From the NCBI RefSeq assembly GCF_023716465.1, contig NZ_CP092415.1:3077501-3141500 (forward strand): a DNA stretch of 64,000 nucleotides, read 5' to 3'. The position numbers were made by a program, and so were the translations under genes. This document shows, piece by piece, positions 60,927-64,000 of this stretch (positions are counted from its first letter, which is position 1; each line of letters opens with the position of its first letter). The stretch comes from Flagellimonas marinaquae. Its GTDB lineage: Bacteria; Bacteroidota; Bacteroidia; Flavobacteriales; Flavobacteriaceae. The notes under the pieces were generated by a model that saw nothing but the letters and a program-made list of their open reading frames with translations, did not search any database and had not been told where the DNA came from.

Positions 60927-62708
60927 ATGAACAAAAAATCCATTGCAGTCCTACCCTTTGTTAACATGAGCAATGATATTAACAATGAATATTTCTGTGA
61001 CGGATTAACGGAGGAGATCATCAATGCATTGGCAAAAATCAAACAGCTTTCCGTTACCTCACGTACATCCTCATTTTATTTTAAAAACAAGACAGTTACA
61101 GTGGAAAAGATAAGGGAGAAGCTAAATGTGGCGACTTTTATCGAGGGCAGTGTACGAACATCCAAGAGAAAAATGCGCATTACGGTGCAAATGATCGATA
61201 CTTTGGAGGATTTTCATTTTTGGTCGGAGGTCTTTGATAGAAACCCGGAAGATGTATTCGAGATACAAGAAGAAATAAGTCATTTTATTGCTGAAAAATT
61301 ACGCGAGCATATCGGTCATCTCGAAATTGAAGATAAACTAATTGAGCGTTACGAGGTCCCTGTACCTGTTTACAGAGAATATTTAAAAGGTAGGTATTAT
61401 TTAATGAAATTGGATTATGATAGTTCATTAAAGGCCATCGAAATTTTTAAAAGCATTATAGAGAGATCACCAAACTTTGTAAACCCTTATTTAGATATTA
61501 ATCAGGCCTATACTTTTATGGGAACCATGGGATTATTGCCAGCATTTGAAGCTTTTCAAAAGGCACAATCCTTTTTTGAAAAAGCAAGGTCCCTAAGTCC
61601 TAATTCATCTAGAGTACAATTAAATTTGGCCTGGATAGAATGTTGGCAAAATTGGAACCTAAAAAAAGCGTACGAACATGCAAATAAAGCTTTGGAGACG
61701 CAACCTACGGATGAAATTTACCTGACCATTTCAAATTTATTAACTGTTGAGGGCAAATTAGGTCCTGCCCAAAATTATATAGATAAAGCGTTGGAATTGG
61801 ATCCTTTTTCTTCAATAAACCATCATTACAAGGGGTTTCTGTATTATCTACAGGAAGATTATGACAAAGCAAAGCGCTACTTGGAAAAGGCATTGGAATT
61901 AAACCCTAATTTACCTTTTCCACCTATTTATATTGGAAATAGTTTATTGTTATCGGGCAAGCCGATTGAAGCTTTGAGCTACTTTAATACACTATCGGGC
62001 ATTTCTATAAAAGACCTTACTAAATTAGGAGGTAAAACCATGTGCTATGCCGTTCTTGGCGAAAGGACCAAATGTGATGATGGTATAAAAGAACTGGAAA
62101 GTTACCTAACATCCGACCTTGTTGAAAAAGCACTGATTTTCCTAATTCTGGTTTATGCTTTATTGGAGAATGAAGACAAGGTTTTGGAATATGTAAAAGA
62201 AGCCTTTAACAACCATTTACCTTTAGTTTTATTGTTAAATCCATCCCCTGTTCTCAAGTCTTTTAAAAACAACCAAGATTATAAGGATATTATGCTTAGG
62301 GCAATTCCTGACAATGTAAATTACAAGCAGAAAAAAAAATACAAACAAGCCTTACTGGATACTAAAGAAGTTACTATGTACAGCAAAGAGTTAAAACAAA
62401 TTATGATGGACTATAAGCTGTATTTAAATCCAGACCTATCATTAAAAGATTTGGCATCTTATTTAGACCTTCCTGCCAATTATGTTTCTCAACTATTGAA
62501 CTTGGGGTTTCAGAAAAACTTCTCCGAGTACATCAATACTTTTAGGATAAACGAGTTTAAAGAGCGTATTCTTCTCGAGGAAAACAAAGGGTTGACCATA
62601 ATGGCCATAGCTTATGATAGTGGGTTTAACTCTAAAACGGTTTTTAACACATTCTTCAAAAAAATAGAAGGTGTAACACCTAATGCCTATCTAAAATCCC
62701 ATCGGTAA
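60927..62708 (+). CDS. TolB-like/TPR/AraC-HTH fusion regulator (paralogue 2)
   Basis: A 593-aa protein, equal in length and domain order to 27431-29212: a TolB-like N-domain (KSIAVLPFVNMSNDINNEYF, ATFIEGSVRTSKRKMRITVQ), TPR helices (about 150-400; e.g. AKRYLEKALELNPNLPFPP), and a C-terminal AraC double HTH (MAIAYDSGFNSKTVFNTFFK, GVTPNAYLKS). The copies are clearly related in the end domains and diverged in the TPR part, which may set ligand specificity. It lies directly before operator C and an amidohydrolase gene. Confidence 0.92.
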   Translation: MNKKSIAVLPFVNMSNDINNEYFCDGLTEEIINALAKIKQLSVTSRTSSFYFKNKTVTVEKIREKLNVATFIEGSVRTSKRKMRITVQMIDTLEDFHFWSEVFDRNPEDVFEIQEEISHFIAEKLREHIGHLEIEDKLIERYEVPVPVYREYLKGRYYLMKLDYDSSLKAIEIFKSIIERSPNFVNPYLDINQAYTFMGTMGLLPAFEAFQKAQSFFEKARSLSPNSSRVQLNLAWIECWQNWNLKKAYEHANKALETQPTDEIYLTISNLLTVEGKLGPAQNYIDKALELDPFSSINHHYKGFLYYLQEDYDKAKRYLEKALELNPNLPFPPIYIGNSLLLSGKPIEALSYFNTLSGISIKDLTKLGGKTMCYAVLGERTKCDDGIKELESYLTSDLVEKALIFLILVYALLENEDKVLEYVKEAFNNHLPLVLLLNPSPVLKSFKNNQDYKDIMLRAIPDNVNYKQKKKYKQALLDTKEVTMYSKELKQIMMDYKLYLNPDLSLKDLASYLDLPANYVSQLLNLGFQKNFSEYINTFRINEFKERILLEENKGLTIMAIAYDSGFNSKTVFNTFFKKIEGVTPNAYLKSHR

Positions 62709-62711
62709 ATT

Positions 62712-62763
62712 GGTTCGGATTTATAATCTGGAACTTTTACTTTATCGATTAGAGCTAGTATTG
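62712..62763 (+). promoter_or_regulatory. Operator C and promoter of the amidohydrolase gene
   Basis: The 23-bp element at 62712-62734 (core TTTATAATCTGGAAC), then 21 nt, then the -7 box TAGTATTG (62756-62763). It aligns without gaps to operators A and B with the same spacing. It starts 3 bp after the regulator stop codon, as operator B lies just after its own regulator gene. Confidence 0.72.
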
Positions 62764-62786
62764 CCATGTAACAATGGAAATCAATT

Positions 62787-64000
62787 TTGAAAAAAAAGCT
62801 CAAATACTTAGTTAAAACAATTGCGGTACTTGTATTGCTGTCGATCATAACGATCACCGGTGCTTACTTATGGCCCACATCGGTATTGCAAACACCAAGA
62901 GTTTATGCTAAAACAATGATTAATAATATAAATATTGTTGATGTTGAAACAGGTAAAACTGCCTACAATCAATTTGTACTGATAGAAAGTTCCAGAATAA
63001 CAAGAATAGATAGCGTACCATTTAAACCCATTGATAATTCATTGCGTATAGATGGCACCGGTAAATATTTAATACCTGGATTATGGGATATGCACACCCA
63101 TTCCAACCAACACTCTGAATGGTTGCACCATCCGCTTTACATTGCAAATGGCGTTACGGGCGTACGGGATATGTCTGGCCAATTGAATGAGAAAGATAGC
63201 TATTGGGTAGGCAGTAAGGAGCGTTTACAGTGGAATAAAGAACTGGAGAATAACACTAGAGTCTCGCCCAGGTACGTATTGCAAAGCAGTTATCAAATGG
63301 ATGGTGAAAAAGCAATACCGGAAAATTCCCCCAATTTTTTTAAACTGAAGAACCGTTTGCAAGTAGACTCCCTGTTACAATTTTATAAAAACGAAAAGGT
63401 AGATTTTATAAAGATTTATGCGCAGTTACCAAAAGACATTTATTTAGATCTGGCTAAAAAAGCACCTATCTATGGTTTACATATAGCCGGCCATAAACCC
63501 ATGTTTCTTAGTTTGGAAGAAGCTGTGGACTCTGGCCAAAGGAGTTTTGAACATGGACGCATTTTTTTGTACGAGTGTTTTCCCGAAGCCGATAGTCTAA
63601 AAAGTCCCAATAATTGGAAAGATTATTTCTCTAGATCCAAAAAAAAGATGGTCAAGCAGTTTGACAGTGTTCGAGCAAAGGAGTTAATGGTTGTAATGCG
63701 TAACAATAAAACCTACTGGGTCCCAACTTTACAGACCTTAAAGTTTGAAGCATTGGCACATAAAGATAGTTTTACCAACAATGAAAATTTAAAATACATA
63801 ACTAAGGTTAGAAAAAAACTCTGGTGGCAATATGATGTAGACCACAACAAAGAAAAGAATATCGAAAATGAAGGAGTCAATGTAAGCGAACAGTTTTATG
63901 AAGCTTCGAAAAAACAAGTGGCTATGGCCCATAAATTGGGTGTGCCCATCATGGCAGGTACCGATGTTACCGATAGTTATGTATTTGCAGGTTTTAGTTT
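62787..64000 (+). CDS. Amidohydrolase family protein (imidazolonepropionase-like), cut by the window edge
   Basis: About 404 codons of a membrane-anchored or exported amidohydrolase. It starts with TTG at 62787, followed by KKKLKYLVKTIAVLVLLSII, a signal anchor; no ATG exists before the conserved part. The metal-binding HxH is in LIPGLWDMHTHSNQH, the Lys in DFIKIYAQLPKD, the His in GLHIAGHKP and the late Asp in MAGTDVTDSY. The enzyme hydrolyses cyclic amides or dipeptide-like substrates; the exact one is unknown. Expression is probably controlled from operator C by the adjacent regulator. Confidence 0.9.
   Translation, partial: MKKKLKYLVKTIAVLVLLSIITITGAYLWPTSVLQTPRVYAKTMINNINIVDVETGKTAYNQFVLIESSRITRIDSVPFKPIDNSLRIDGTGKYLIPGLWDMHTHSNQHSEWLHHPLYIANGVTGVRDMSGQLNEKDSYWVGSKERLQWNKELENNTRVSPRYVLQSSYQMDGEKAIPENSPNFFKLKNRLQVDSLLQFYKNEKVDFIKIYAQLPKDIYLDLAKKAPIYGLHIAGHKPMFLSLEEAVDSGQRSFEHGRIFLYECFPEADSLKSPNNWKDYFSRSKKKMVKQFDSVRAKELMVVMRNNKTYWVPTLQTLKFEALAHKDSFTNNENLKYITKVRKKLWWQYDVDHNKEKNIENEGVNVSEQFYEASKKQVAMAHKLGVPIMAGTDVTDSYVFAGFS

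Overview
The window is chromosomal DNA of a marine-type member of the Bacteroidota, most likely the Flavobacteriaceae. Evidence for this is a SusC/SusD pair with FecR and an ECF sigma factor, a type IX secretion cargo protein with a gliding-motility-type C-terminal domain next to PorP/SprF, TAnnTTTG-type -7 promoter boxes, A/T-rich spacers, and families typical of the group (ABC permease/M1 peptidase fusions, DUF2975 with a small XRE regulator, DUF4386). The genus cannot be fixed from the sequence alone.

Layout. 1-7.2 kb: minus-strand housekeeping and transport genes (old yellow enzyme, GapA with a PPOX-like protein, an ABC exporter whose permease is fused to an M1 peptidase, an XRE/DUF2975 pair). 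7.3-20.9 kb: small stress and detoxification genes (serine hydrolases, nitroreductase, FMN reductase, DoxX, ABM monooxygenase, VOC protein, acetyltransferases, DUF4386) around two Crp/Fnr-type regulators. Six promoters here share one exact architecture: a 22-bp N6-spaced palindrome, 18 nt, then a -7 box. They look like one Crp/Fnr regulon. 21-29.2 kb: two minus-strand operons (outer-membrane protein, serine hydrolase, S41 peptidase; serine hydrolase, SDR, membrane protein, Vat-like acetyltransferase) beside a TolB-TPR-AraC regulator. Their promoters share a 23-bp operator at fixed spacing. The same operator and spacing recur at 62.7 kb, beside a paralogous regulator of identical length (593 aa) and in front of an amidohydrolase gene. 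29.9-41.4 kb: metallophosphoesterase, FecR, SusC, SusD, ECF sigma, an esterase and a sugar-phosphate isomerase-like protein.

41.58-51.92 kb: a 10.3-kb island inserted in the 3' end of tRNA-Arg(TCT). It is bounded by 22-bp direct repeats (attL/attR), carries inner 15-bp repeats near each end, an IntDOT-like tyrosine integrase and a frameshifted serine resolvase. Its cargo is an array of small plus-strand genes, mostly secreted, lipoprotein or membrane proteins of unknown function. Each gene is separated from the next by an 18-bp motif, AAAGTTCAAATAAACGAT, found 11 times and often supplying the start codon of the next gene. This cassette-like array, which has no integron integrase and no recognisable attC, is the best candidate here for an undescribed system.

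52.7-58.7 kb: a 1705-aa T9SS cargo protein and a PorP/SprF protein. 59.2-64 kb: an unknown exported protein, the second TolB-TPR-AraC regulator and a truncated amidohydrolase.
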